From Perca fluviatilis (Eukaryota > Chordata > Actinopteri > Perciformes > Percidae): a stretch of 64,000 nt of DNA. The notes beneath the pieces are model-generated. The model was not told where the DNA came from and did not search any database. It saw nothing but the letters and a program-made list of their open reading frames with translations. Positions 31,195 through 45,124 of this stretch are shown one piece after another; position 1 is the first letter of the stretch, and every line of letters begins with the position of its first letter. The stretch is taken from the NCBI RefSeq assembly GCF_010015445.1, contig NC_053112.1, positions 3,368,749 to 3,432,748 of the forward strand, written 5' to 3'. Both the position numbers and the translations under genes were made by a program.

Positions 31195-32158
31195 AAAACA
31201 TCAGGCAAACATCAGGCACACCTGGAAACATCTCAGGTAAACATCAGGCAAACATCTCGTAAACATCTCAGGTAAACATCAGGCAAACATCTCGTAAACA
31301 TCTCAGGTAAACATCAGGCAAACATCTCGTAAACATCTCAGGTAAACATCAGGCAAACATCTCGTAAACATCTCAGGCAAACATCTCGTAAACATCTCAG
31401 GTAAACATCTCAGGCAAACATCTCAGGCAAACATCAGGCAAACATCTCGTAAACATCTCAGGTAAACATCTCGTAAACATCTCAGGTAAACATCAGGCAA
31501 ACATCTCGTAAACATCTCAGGTAAACATCAGGCAAACATCTCGTAAACATCTCAGGTAAACATCAGGCAAACATCTCGTAAACATCTCAGGTAAACATCT
31601 CAGGCAAACATCAGGCAAACATCAGGTAAACATCAGGCAAACATCTCGTAAACATCTCAGGTAAACATCTCAGGTAAACATCAGGCAAACATCTCAGGTA
31701 AACATCTCAGGTAAACATCAGGCAAACATCTCAGGTAAACATCTCAGGTAAACATCTCAGGTAAACATCTCAGGCAAACATCTCAGGTAAACATCTCAGG
31801 TAAACATCAGGCAAACATCTCAGGCAAACATCTCAGGTAAACATCAGGCAAACATCTCAGGTAAACATCTCAGGTAAACATCTCAGGTAAACATCAGGTA
31901 AACATCTCAGGCAAACATCTCAGGCAAACATCTCAGGTAAACATCTCAGGTAAACATCTCAGGTAAACATCTCAGGTAAACATCTCAGGTAAACATCAGG
32001 TAAACATCTCAGGTAAACATCAGGTAAACATCTCAGGTAAACATCAGGTAAACATCTCAGGTAAACATCTCAGGTAAACATCAGGCAAACATCTCAGGTA
32101 AACATCAGGTAAACATCTCAGGTAAACATCTCAGGTAAACATCTCAGGTAAACATCAG
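31195..32158. repeat. 11/13-bp minisatellite, block 1
   Basis: Units caggcaaacat and caggtaaacatct with ctcgtaaacat variants. The block starts right after the poly-A (poly-T on the gene strand) next to the KAT14 acceptor at 31171. Confidence 0.97.
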
Positions 32159-33229
<1,071 letters not shown>

Positions 33230-34738
33230 CAGGTAAACATCTCAGGTAAACATCTCAGGTAAACATCAGGTAAACATCTCAGGTAAACATCTCAGGTAAA
33301 CATCTCAGGTAAACATCAGGTAAACATCTCAGGTAAACATCAGGTAAACATCTCAGGTAAACATCTCAGGTAAACATCTCAGGTAAACATCTCAGGTAAA
33401 CATCTCAGGCAAACATCAGGCAAACATCAGGCAAACATCAGACAAACATCAGGCAAACATCAGACAAACATCAGGCAAACATCAGGCAAACATCAGGCAA
33501 ACATCAGGCAAACATCAGGCAAACATCAGGCAAACATCAGACAAACATCAGGTAAACATCAGGCAAACATCAGGCAAACATCAGGCAAACATCAGACAAA
33601 CATCAGGCAAACATCAGGCAAACATCAGACAAACATCAGACAAACATCAGACAAACATCAGACAAACATCTCAGGCAAACATCAGACAAACATCAGGCAA
33701 ACATCAGGCAAACATCAGGCAAACATCAGGCAAACATCAGGCAAACATCAGACAAACATCAGGCAAACATCAGGCAAACATCAGGCAAACATCAGGCAAA
33801 CATCAGACAAACATCAGACAAACATCAGACAAACATCTCAGGCAAACATCAGGCAAACATCAGACAAACATCTCAGGCAAACATCAGGCAAACATCAGGC
33901 AAACATCAGGCAAACATCAGGCAAACATCAGGCAAACATCAGGCAAACATCAGGCAAACATCAGGCAAACATCTCAGGCAACCATCAGGCAAACATCAGG
34001 CAAACATCAGGCAAACATCTCAGGCAAACATCTCAGGCAAACATCAGGCAAACATCAGGCAAACATCAGGTAAACATCAGACAAACATCAGGCAAACATC
34101 AGACAAACATCAGGCAAACATCAGGTAAACATCAGACAAACATCAGACAAACATCAGACAAACATCAGACAAACATCAGACAAACATCAGGTAAACATCA
34201 GGCAAACATCTCAGGTAAACATCTCAGGTAAACATCAGGCAAACATCTCAGGTAAACATCTCAGGTAAACATCTCAGGTAAACATCTCAGGCAAACATCT
34301 CAGGTAAACATCTCAGGTAAACATCAGGCAAACATCTCAGGTAAACATCTCAGGCAAACATCTCAGGTAAACATCAGGCAAACATCTCAGGTAAACATCT
34401 CAGGTAAACATCTCAGGTAAACATCAGGTAAACATCTCAGGTAAACATCTCAGGCAAACATCTCAGGCAAACATCTCAGGCAAACATCTCAGGTAAACAT
34501 CTCAGGTAAACATCTCAGGTAAACATCTCAGGTAAACATCTCAGGTAAACATCTCAGGTAAACATCAGGTAAACATCTCAGGTAAACATCAGGTAAACAT
34601 CTCAGGTAAACATCAGGTAAACATCTCAGGTAAACATCTCAGGTAAACATCAGGCAAACATCTCAGGTAAACATCAGGTAAACATCTCAGGTAAACATCA
34701 GGTAAACATCTCAGGTAAACATCTCAGGTAAACATCAG
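33230..34738. repeat. 11/13-bp minisatellite, block 2
   Basis: Same units as block 1. The outer parts repeat the unit order of neighbouring blocks, indicating duplication of a 2.58-kb block (minisatellite plus Harbinger). Confidence 0.97.
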
Positions 34739-35233
34739 GGGCCTATACCATGAAGCTGGTTTAGGTGGCTAGCCAGCTATGTTTCAGTTTAGTTTCCACC
34801 AACCCTGGGTTTTAGGTACTATGAAAGTAGCTCGGCTTTAATCGGTGTTCGTTGCCATGGTATCTTACGCTGCACGGCTAACCTGCTCCGGGGCAGGTTA
34901 TGTTCTGGATTTGAGATCTCAGTCTGAAGTTTGACCAATCAGCGGTGAGCAAAGAAAAATATAGGTGACGTAATTAATTCCCAGCTGCTGTTCTCTGTTG
35001 CAATCATTGCAATGGCTTCACCTTTGCTGCAAAGAAGTGTTTGTGATAAAATATTCACAAAAATAATAAAAGGTTGTGATAAATACTCACCACTTTGAAT
35101 TATATTTTTATATTTTGTCTTGATCTGCTGCCAAGAACGTTTGGAGTTGGGGGTTGCATCTAAAATCAATTAATATTAATCTTTCTTAGGATGTCAAAGC
35201 TAATACATTCACATTTTACAAACATACACACAC

Positions 35234-35307
<74 letters not shown>

Positions 35308-35773
35308 CATACACACATTTTCATTTTATTTAATACATTTTTAATATGATTAGCCTATATTCATAATTTCACATTAATGGCCTATAGAATGTATTTCTTT
35401 AACTTCCGCATTAACGCAATCAGCAATCTTCCTCCAAGATTGTTCTCTTGCTTTGGCAGCAGAGACGGTATTACTGCGTGCTTGAAAAACATTTTTATAT
35501 TCTAAAATAATTTCTTGCTCCTTCGCAGAAAAATATATTGCTCTCGCTCTATCCATATTGAACGTGATTGGTTGTTCGGTGCCGATGTCACTCTTTTATG
35601 TGCACGCGCGCGGGGAGTAATCAGAGTTTAAGGATCAAAGCCTGAGTTAACAGAGAAAGTTGATAAGCTGCGTCATGGTACCAATAAAGCCTGATTGCAT
35701 CGGTTTGGTTTTGTCAACTCTAAACCAATCCTGCAACCCTGAGTTTGTTCAACTACCATCATGGTACAGGCCC
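34739..35773. mobile_element. PIF/Harbinger-like element, copy 2
   Basis: Nearly identical to 32159-33229 with the same CAG borders; differs in (TA)n length and small indels. The Myb-like remnant keeps KEQEIILEYKNVFQARSNTV on the minus strand (35556-35374) and [19 protein letters not shown] (about 35145-35080). Confidence 0.9.
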
Positions 35774-38700
35774 CAGGTAAACATCTCAGGTAAACATCTC
35801 AGGTAAACATCAGGTAAACATCTCAGGTAAACATCTCAGGTAAACATCTCAGGTAAACATCAGGTAAACATCTCAGGTAAACATCAGGTAAACATCTCAG
35901 GTAAACATCTCAGGTAAACATCTCAGGCAAACATCAGGCAAACATCAGGTAAACATCAGGCAAACATCAGGCAAACATCAGGCAAACATCAGGCAAACAT
36001 CAGACAAACATCAGGCAAACATCAGGCAAACATCAGGCAAACATCAGACAAACATCAGGTAAACATCAGGCAAACATCAGGCAAACATCAGGCAAACATC
36101 AGACAAACATCAGGCAAACATCAGGCAAACATCAGACAAACATCAGACAAACATCAGACAAACATCAGACAAACATCTCAGGCAAACATCAGACAAACAT
36201 CAGGCAAACATCAGGTAAACATCAGGCAAACATCAGGCAAACATCAGGCAAACATCAGACAAACATCAGGCAAACATCAGGCAAACATCAGGCAAACATC
36301 AGGCAAACATCAGGCAAACATCAGGCAAACATCAGACAAACATCAGACAAACATCAGACAAACATCAGACAAACATCTCAGGCAAACATCAGGCAAACAT
36401 CAGACAAACATCTCAGGCAAACATCAGGCAAACATCAGGCAAACATCAGGCAAACATCAGGTAAACATCAGGCAAACATCAGGCAAACATCAGGCAAACA
36501 TCAGGCAAACATCAGGCAAACATCTCAGGCAAACATCAGGCAAACATCAGGCAAACATCAGGCAAACATCAGGCAAACATCTCAGGCAAACATCTCAGGC
36601 AAACATCTCAGGCAAACATCAGGCAAACATCAGGCAAACATCAGGTAAACATCAGACAAACATCAGGCAAACATCAGACAAACATCAGGCAAACATCTCA
36701 GGCAAACATCAGGCAAACATCAGGCAAACATCAGGCAAACATCAGGTAAACATCAGGCAAACATCTCAGGCAAACATCTCAGGCAAACATCAGGCAAACA
36801 TCAGGCAAACATCACACAAACATCAGACAAACATCAGACAAACATCTCAGGCAAACATCAGGCAAACATCAGACAAACATCTCAGGCAAACATCAGGCAA
36901 ACATCAGACAAACATCAGGCAAACATCAGGTAAACATCAGGCAAACATCAGGCAAACATCAGACAAACATCAGGCAAACATCAGGCAAACATCAGGTAAA
37001 CAGGCAAACATCAGGCAAACATCAGGCAAACATCAGGCAAACATCAGGCAAACATCAGGTAAACATCAGGTAAACATCAGGCAAACATCAGGCAAACATC
37101 TCAGGCAAACATCAGGTAAACATCAGGCAAACATCAGGTAAACATCAGGTAAACATCAGGTAAACATCAGGCAAACATCAGGCAAACATCTCAGGCAAAC
37201 ATCAGGCAAACATCAGGCAAACATCTCAGGCAAACATCAGGCAAACATCTCAGGCAACCATCAGGCAAACATCAGGCAAACATCAGGTAAACATCAGGTA
37301 AACATCAGGTAAACATCAGGCAAACATCTCAGGCAACCATCAGGCAACCATCAGGCAAACATCTCAGGCAAACATCAGGCAAACATCAGGCAAACATCAG
37401 GCAAACATCAGGCAAACATCAGGTAAAACATCAGGCAAACATCTCAGGCAAACATCTCAGGCAAACATCAGGCAAACATCAGGCAAACATCAGGTAAACA
37501 TCAGGCAAACATCAGGTAAACATCAGGTAAACATCAGGTAAACATCAGGCAAACATCAGGCAAACATCAGACAAACATCAGGCAAACATCTCAGGCAAAC
37601 ATCAGGCAAACATCAGGCAAACATCAGGCAAACATCAGGTAAACATCACAAATGCAGGCAAACATCAGGCAAACATCAGCAAACATCTCAGGCGAAACAT
37701 CAGGCAAACATCAGACAAACATCAGGCAAACATCAGGTAAACATCAGGCAAACATCAGGCAAACATCAGACAAACATCAGGCAAACATCAGGCAAACATC
37801 AGCAACATAGGAAACATCAGGAAACATCAGGAAGAACACAGGAACATCAGGCAAACATCAGGTAAACATCAGGCAAACATCCAGAACACAGGGCAAACAT
37901 CAGGAAACATCAGGTAAAAATAGGAAAGAACATCAGGAACATCAGGTACAAACACTCAGGTAAACATCAGGCAAACATCAGGTAAACACAGGCAAACACG
38001 AAACATCAGGTAAACATCTCAGGTAAACATCGGTAAACACAGGCAACATCCAGGCAAACATCCAGGTAACATCCAGGGTAAACATAGGCACCCAGTAAAC
38101 ACGGGTACACAAGACATCAGGCAAACACCAGGTAAACATCCAGAACACAGTAAACAAGGCAAACACCGGAAAACATCCGCACCCGGTACATAGGGAAAAA
38201 CGGTAAAGCATCACAACATCTGAACATCAGGTAAACACTCAAACACAAAAACAACAAAACATAGGAACGGGCAAACATAGGTAAACACTCGGGGTAAACA
38301 TCTCAGGTAAACATCTCCAGGGTAACATAGGTAAACATCCGGAACATCCCAGTAAACATCTCAGGTAAACATCAGGAAACACAGGTAAAACATCAGGAAA
38401 CACAGGTAAACATAGGTAAACATCGTACCAGGAACATAGGAAAACATCAAAGAACACTACTCAACTACAACATACATCAACCAAATAACCATCGCCAACC
38501 CCTTTTAACAATTCTTCCCTAATTTTGTCTTTATTGTCTCATCAATTGCTTTTTGCTCTAGTTGGGGTGTGCAAAGCTGGTTAAAAGTTGATGCCTGGTA
38601 CCAATACCTGATTCATGTGGTTTTTAACTCTAAACCATCCTGCACCCTGGTTTGTACTACCATCATGGTACGGCCCCATAACATCTCGGTAAACATCTCA

Positions 38701-40042
38701 GGTAACATCTCAGGTAAACATCTCAGGTAAACACAGGCAAACATCCAGGTAAACATCTCAGGCAAACATCTCGGTAAACATCTCAGGTGTAAAATAGGTA
38801 AACATCCAGGTAAACATCTCAGGTAAACATCCAGGTAAACATCAGGTAAACATCAGGGCAAACATCCAGGTAAACATCCTCGGGCAAACATCTCAGGTAA
38901 ACATCCCAGGTAAACAAAAACATCAGGAAACATCAGCAAACATCAGCAACATCACAACAAAACACAGAACATCAGAAAAGGGGAAACATCAGGTAAACAT
39001 CTCAGGTAAACATCAGGCAAACATCAGGCAAACATCAGGCAAACATCAGGCAAACATCAGGCAAACATCAGGCAAACATCAGGCAAACATCAGGTAAACA
39101 TCAGGCAAACATCAGGCAAACATCAGGTAAACATCAGGCAAACATCAGGCAAACATCAGGTAAACATCAGGCAAACATCAGGCAAACATCAGGTAAACAT
39201 CAGGCAAACATCAGGCAAACATCTCAGGCAAACATCAGGTAAACATCAGGTAAACATCAGGCAAACACGGGCAAACATCAGGTAAACATCAGGCAAACAT
39301 CTCAGGCAAACATCAGACAAACATCAGGCAAACATCTCAGGCAAACATCAGGCAAACATCAGGTAAACATCAGGCAAACATCAGGCAAACATCAGGTAAA
39401 CATCTCAGGCAAACATCGGCAAACATCGGGTAAACAGTCAAGCAAAACATCAGGCAAACATCAGGTAAACATCAGGCAAACACAGGCAAACATCAGGTAA
39501 ACATCAGGCAAACATCGGGCAAACATCAGGCAAACATCAGGTAAACATCAGGCAAACATCAGACAAACATCAGACAAACATCAGGCAAACATCAGGTAAA
39601 CATCAGGTAAACATCAGGGTAAAACATCAGGCAACACAGGTAAACATCAGGCAAACATCAGGTGAAAACATCAGGCAAACATCAGGCAAAACATCTCAGG
39701 TAAACATCAGGCAAACATCAGGCAAACATCAGGCAAACATCAGGCAAACATCAGACAAACATCAGGCAAACATCAGGCAAACATCAGGTAAACATCAGGC
39801 AAACATCAGGCAAACATCAGGTAAACATCAGGCAAACATCAGGCAAACATCAGGTAAACATCAGGCAAACATCAGGCAAACATCAGGCAAACATCAGGTA
39901 AACATCAGGCAAACATCAGACAAACATCAGACAAACATCAGGCAAACATCAGGTAAACATCAGGTAAACATCAGGCAAACATCAGGCAAACATCAGGTAA
40001 ACATCAGGTAAACATCAGGTAAACATCAGGCAAACATCAGGC
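35774..40042. repeat. 11/13-bp minisatellite, block 3, with a degraded Harbinger remnant
   Basis: Clean units from 35774 to about 37790 and from about 38990 to 40042. Between them many units are shortened or scrambled (caggaaacat, gaagaacacagg). A fragment at 38485-38688 retains aaccatcctgc and ctaccatcatggtac of the Harbinger right end. Confidence 0.93.
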
Positions 40043-40305
40043 TCTTTTTGAGTCATTTCTTTATGATAAAACAGGTGAACTAGTGTGATGTCAGCGTGTT
40101 AAATATGGATATGTTCTAGATTCTTCTCTCCTCTGGGACAGGACACTGAATATCGTTGAGTTGTGGACAAAACGAGATATCTGAGGACGTCATCTTGGAC
40201 TTTTAGGAAACACTGATCCACATTTTAGAGACAGAACTACTCATCCATTCATCCAGAAGATAATCCAAACATTAAAAACTGTCTGTCTCAGTGTGTTTAC
40301 CTGTC

Positions 40306-40437
40306 TCAGCCTGTCTGTCTGCGCTGTCTCTCTGCCTCCAGCTGTGTGGTCAGTGTCCTCTGCTCCTCCAGCAGCCTCAGGTTCTCCTTCTTCCTCTCCA
40401 GGCGCTCCAGATCTCGGACTACACCCTCGTGCAGACG
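40306..40437 (-). CDS. pet117: PET117 exon 2
   Basis: Acceptor tgtgtctcag. Encodes RLHEGVVRDLERLERKKENL, RLLEEQRTLTTQLEAERQRR and QTG with TGA. Confidence 0.94.
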   Translation of the reverse strand, partial: RLHEGVVRDLERLERKKENLRLLEEQRTLTTQLEAERQRRQTG

Positions 40438-40441
40438 CTGA

Positions 40442-40514
<73 letters not shown>

Positions 40515-41448
40515 GCATCAAGTAACCGGAAAACAGCCGCGAGGGGGAGACACAGCCAAGCAACCTTTGACTTTCATATATTATATTTATATTATTGTAT
40601 TATAGAGTACTTGATTAAAAGTACAAGTAATAGTACGAGACTCAAATGACTTTGGTAGAAGTTAAAATCCCCTTTTAGAATATTACTTGAGTAAAATGTT
40701 CTGATATTTACTGAACTTAAGTCTCAAAAGTAATTTCCTGATATGAAATGTAATGAATTATCAGAATGAGGTATACGTGGAGTTTAGTGTCCCAAATTAT
40801 TTTCCTAAAACTGAGTGTCCTAAATGATGAGGGTCTTATATATTTTGTTTCAACTTTTTTCATTTACATTTTTTTTATTGAGAGTCTTATTTGAGACAGG
40901 TTGTGGTTAAGGTAGCACAGGGGGTTTAGCAGGTTCATAAGTAATTAAGGCATTGTATGGGGAATTTGGGACACTAAACTGCACGTATACCTCAGAATTA
41001 AACGTTAAAAAGTCACTAAAACAAACAGCAGCTAGTCGCTTCGCAGGAGTTTCTCTGGCGCTTTTATTTTGAAAATCTGGACCGAATGTGTTTCTTAGCT
41101 GCCGCTGTTTTAGCCTGACACTATTTATTATTCATCTTTAGCTACAGTTATATCTGTTAACAGTCTGTCCGCAAAACACATCTCTTTACATATTTATGTT
41201 TAAACATCGTCAGCGTTTTAATTTGAAATGATAAAAAGTCCGTTAACTTCTTGTGACCTCATAGCTCCGCAGCTAACGGCTAGCTGACGTAGCTAACTGT
41301 TAGCCTTGCTGTTAGCGTTTAGTCCGGCTCTGCTCGGTACGGACCGGTTTACCTGTCTGTCCCAGGACTGGTTGAGGTGAACACCAGCCACGGTGCTCAG
41401 AGTCAGAACCACAGAAACTCCCAGAACCACTTTAGAGGTTGTAGACAT
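40306..41448 (-). CDS. pet117: PET117 cytochrome c oxidase assembly factor, gene span
   Basis: Two exons (41448-41353, 40437-40306) join in phase 0 to a 75-residue protein, close to the about 81 residues of the human protein. PET117 is a small mitochondrial inner-membrane-associated chaperone for complex IV assembly. The N-terminus is hydrophobic (SKVVLGVSVVLTLSTVAGVH) and the rest is a charged helix (RDLERLERKKENLRLLEEQR). The intron carries the (CA)n at 40441-40512. KAT14 and PET117 are known neighbours with read-through transcripts in mammals, and they have the same order and strand here. Confidence 0.94.
40441..40512. repeat. (CA)n microsatellite in the PET117 intron
   Basis: About 35 uninterrupted AC units ending four bases before the exon 2 acceptor, so on the gene strand the acceptor tract is (GT)n. 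Confidence 0.98.
41353..41448 (-). CDS. pet117: PET117 exon 1
   Basis: ATG at 41448; 32 codons: MSTTSKVVLGVSVVLTLSTV and AGVHLNQSWDRQ. Donor gtaaac. No upstream in-frame ATG competes. Confidence 0.94.
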
Positions 41449-42540
41449 GCCGTTAGCCTTTAGCTTCACGTTAGCCAGCTGCTAACTGGCTCTGATGCTG
41501 TTGTTAGCGACTCTTCTTCTTCGTCTTCTTCTATTGCTGGTGTAGTTTCTTCTTCTCTTTGTGAACATCTCCCTCTGGTGGTACAGGACTGAGACGGTCA
41601 AAGGTTGTTTCATCATTATCATGAAGGAAGGACGGAAAAGGTTTTTTTGTTAAATTTAAATTATTTATTTTAAATTTGGAAGGAAGTTGATTTTTTTTAT
41701 AATTCTTTTATTATTTATTTAATTTTTTCTATTTTTATTTTTTGATAGTAAATAAAAGTTTTTTATTACTATTTATTTATTTTTATATTTATTTTTAAAG
41801 GAAGTAAAACATTTTTTTTGATTATTTATTTTTTCTATTAATTTCTTCAATTTTTTTATTATTTTTTATTTATTTATCTAATTGTTTATTTTATGTAATT
41901 AACATACACACACACACACAGACACACACACACACACACATACACAAACAGAGACACACACACACAAAGACACACACAGACACACACACACACGCACACA
42001 AGAGGTGTACCGTTGTTTAGAAAGGTGTCATTTTTGTTACACAACTTTTTTATAATTCAAAACATTTAATTAGATACAGTTTGTATTACTTCTGTCACAG
42101 AAATAATACTTATAATACTACTAAAATACGATATAATACTAATATAATACTACTTATAATACTACTAAAATACTAATTATTAAGTAAAGTTTTTTCTTCA
42201 TTATTTCTGACTCGGAAACTAAATTTATTTTAATTCACAATAATAAAAAAATAAAACATAAATATTTTAAACCTAAATTATATTGGAGTTCGATGTTTTG
42301 TATGCTTTCTATATATTTAAATACTAATAAAACAAAATAACTCAATCAGCATTAACTTTATTTAAAATGCAGCACAGACAAAATATCAAAACATTAAATA
42401 TCTGTAAGTAAAGTTTGATTCTTAAATCAGTTTGTATTTTTTATCAGTATATATTATCAGGTATATATATTTTTATAAATCAAATCTAGAACATCAACAT
42501 TTATCACTTAACTACATCTCCCATGAGGCCATTGGGCGAA
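41449..42540. other. intergenic between PET117 and RRBP1
   Basis: AT-rich, with T-rich tracts at 41640-41890, a CA-rich stretch at 41908-41998 and taatact repeats at 42100-42180. No gene seen. Confidence 0.6.
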
Positions 42541-42640
42541 GTTGCGGTGATCCCCCTCCCGCCCCAGCCAATCAGAGACGCCGCTGACCAATGAGGGGCC
42601 GCGCTGCCGGCGGGGGGCGGGGCTTGTGCTCCCGTTCAGA
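42541..42640 (+). promoter_or_regulatory. RRBP1 CpG-type promoter
   Basis: Two CCAAT boxes at 42568-42572 and 42588-42592 and a GC box (ggggcggggc) at 42614-42623, all within 60 bases of a GC-rich island in an AT-rich surround. They precede a probable untranslated exon ending at the donor 42680. Confidence 0.65.
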
Positions 42641-42680
42641 GAAAGTGCCACGACTCCGCAGCCTGACGGACTCCGCTGAG
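42641..42680 (+). other. rrbp1: probable RRBP1 5' UTR exon
   Basis: Ends ctccgctgag followed by a strong donor gtgaga. The start is not defined. Inferred from the promoter boxes and position. Confidence 0.45.
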
Positions 42681-44289
42681 GTGAGAAAACTCTCTACTAA
42701 CTCATTAAAACTCTTTAAAAACTCAACCTTTGGTCTGAAACTACCGGGCCGGAGAGACCGCTCCTCAGAGGGAAGAGGCTGGCTCACACTGACGCTGAAT
42801 AGTTACATAAAAAGGGTTGGTTTTTATACTTTTTTATACAAAAAAAATAAAATAATCAAAAATGGTCAAAAATAGACTTCCGACCGTCAGAAGAGACTGG
42901 ATGTTTTCATATGAAGAACGAGGGAGACACGTTTTCATCAAAGTAAAATATTTTTAATAAATTATTTACTTTAGAAACATCTGGGAAAGACACATCATCT
43001 TAAATATCCCCTTGGGAATCCATAAAGTCTGTCTGTCAGGTCAAACATCTGTCTGTCTGTCTGTCTGTCTGTCTATCAGGACAGAGAAACATCTGTCTGT
43101 AGGCTATGTCTGTCTATCAGGACAGAGGAACATCTGTCTGTTAGGGACTAATGTTTATTTAAAATATAATAATAATAATAATAATAATAATATTAAACTA
43201 AAACACGTGATGTATGTGTATGTGTGTGTACGTGCGTGCGTGCGTGCGTGCGTGCATGCGTGTCTCCATCTGTGTTTGTGAATGTGTGTGTGTTTGTGTG
43301 TCTTTATCCGTGTGTGTGGTTCTGTTGTGTGTTTCTGTGTGTGTTTTTTTGTGTGTGTTTGTGTGGTCTCTCTCTTGTTGTGTGTGTGTTGTGTGTGTTT
43401 GTTTTTTTGTTGGTTTGTGTTGTTGTGTGTGTGTTTTAGCCCGGTGTGTAAGGACTGTATAGTGAAGGGGAACGTTGGAATTAATAAGGACCATTAGTTC
43501 AGGGGTGGAAATGAAACATATGATAAAAAATAAACCAGAATTATAAATTAAAAACACACAGCACAAAACAATACAGAAGCAGAAAGATTATCAAACCACA
43601 AATATACTACATTCTGCAGTAAAACTCACCAGAAATACTGTTTCTGCCTCAAACTCTTACTGTAAAGTGGTAGAAGTATTGGGAACACAATGTACCCAAA
43701 CGCTGAGTATAAGTTAGTGGATTTCCAGCCATTTAAACTACATTTTACATCCAACATTTATCACATTTCCTTATATATTATATCAATACATATCTGCTGT
43801 CAGTTTTGAACTATTCTGATACTTTACTGCAGTAAAACTCAATAAAAATACTAGTTTTACATAATTGACCTTTATCTAAATGGATTAAAGTGTAAGTTTA
43901 GAAACAGAGGTTATATATATTGAAAATATAGGTAAGCTGTGTAGTGTAGGTATTGTAATCTTTGTGGAAAATCCCACCCAAAACAAACCAATAGAGGAGG
44001 AGAAAAAGATAGTGGATAAAAAAAGAATAGAAAAGAAAGAAGGAAAGAGAAGAAAAAAAGAAGGATAGGAAAAAAAAAAGTAAAGAAAAAAAGAAAAAAG
44101 GAAAATGCAAAGGTGTAGGGTTAATAGGTAGTGCTGTAACAGGTGGGGACAGGTAAATGAGCAAATAAAGAAGTATTTTAAAAAAGCAGGGGGGTTAAAT
44201 TAGCTGGCTGAGTTAAAGAAATACAAAAGTGACCGTCTGAGGCCCCACCCCTCCGCCATCGTAGACCCCTAAGGCTTTCAGGGCCTGTA
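42681..44289. other. RRBP1 first intron
   Basis: Contains ctgt repeats at 43020-43150, (aat)n at 43166-43190, GT-rich tracts at 43208-43440 and an A/G-rich tract at 44000-44105. No exon seen. Confidence 0.5.
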
Positions 44290-44640
44290 AGTCTGCCTTG
44301 AGTGATGGGGAGTGTCTGAGTCTCTAGCCCTTCCATGAGCAGCTCTGTTCCTGTAGAGCAGCCTCCCTGCCTTGGCAGACTTCTGTAGCAGCTCCTCCTG
44401 AGCAGCCTTCCTGTTCCTGTGAGAGCCTCCAGTGAGCAGCCTCTGTCTGTGAGAGCCTCGTTCCTGTGTGCAGCCTTCTTGTGAGCAGCCTTCCTGTGAG
44501 CAGCCTCCTTTCCTGGGAGCCTTCCATGAGCAGACTTGAGCACTCCGTGAGCAGCTCCGTTCCTGTGAGCAGCCTTCCTGTTCCTGTGAGCAGCCTTCCT
44601 GTCCTGTGAGCAGCTTCTCGGAGCGCAGCCTTCCGAGAGC
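44290..44640. repeat. degenerate array of ctgtgagcagcc units upstream of an RRBP1 exon
   Basis: Around fifteen imperfect units of gagcagccttcctgttcctgt type run up to the exon that starts at 44645; the last unit is gagagcagccATGG. Each unit looks like a pyrimidine tract plus CAG acceptor. Confidence 0.8.
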
Positions 44641-44644
44641 AGCC

Positions 44645-45124
44645 ATGGACGCCAGCACCCCCAACTCTCGGCTCCTATGGTGTTCGAGGGCTTCAAGGTC
44701 ATCTGGGTGCTCGCATTGCCCTCCCTGCCACCTGTGTCCAGAAGGAGATCGTCATACAGGGAGGCACTGGCGCAGCAGCCTGAACGCCGCCCCCAGGCCC
44801 ACAGAAGAAGAAGAAGTGTTAGAAGAAGAACAAAGCCAAAAGAAGAAGCACCCGAAGCCTGTTCAGAAGCAGGAAGCGATGGCGGCGAGGAGCCAGAGGG
44901 GGCGCTGGCCTGTACCGAGCCAGAACCTGACCCCGAACACGCTGCTGCTGCCGCCGCGGAGCCTGAACCCAAACCTGCCACGCCTGAACCGGAGCCAGAA
45001 CCCAAACCTGCCACGCCTGAACCGGAGCCAGAACCCACCGTGGTCACCGCCACCGCCGTGGAGTCTCCTCCAGCCTCGTCGCCAAAGGAGAAGAAGAAGA
45101 AGAAGTCAGCTGTCGGTCAGTCAG
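44645..45124 (+). CDS. rrbp1: RRBP1 first coding exon, frame disturbed
   Basis: ATG at 44645 in a good context (gcagccATGG). The frames of the start, the membrane-anchor-like stretch (MVFEGFKVIWVLAL from 44677), the Lys-rich part and the Glu-Pro part differ. Length 480 gives phase 0 but the next exon needs phase 1. The end, EPEPEPKPATPEPEPEP and KEKKKKKSAVGQ, is clear; donor gtaaag. Confidence 0.72.

Noticed and set aside
43198..43566. Open frames in the GT-rich tract
   Set aside because: Low-complexity dinucleotide sequence in RRBP1 intron 1.
44178..45053. 291-codon minus-strand open frame with Gly-Ser repeats
   Set aside because: It is the antisense of the RRBP1 Glu-Pro repeats and the upstream ctgtgagcagcc array.
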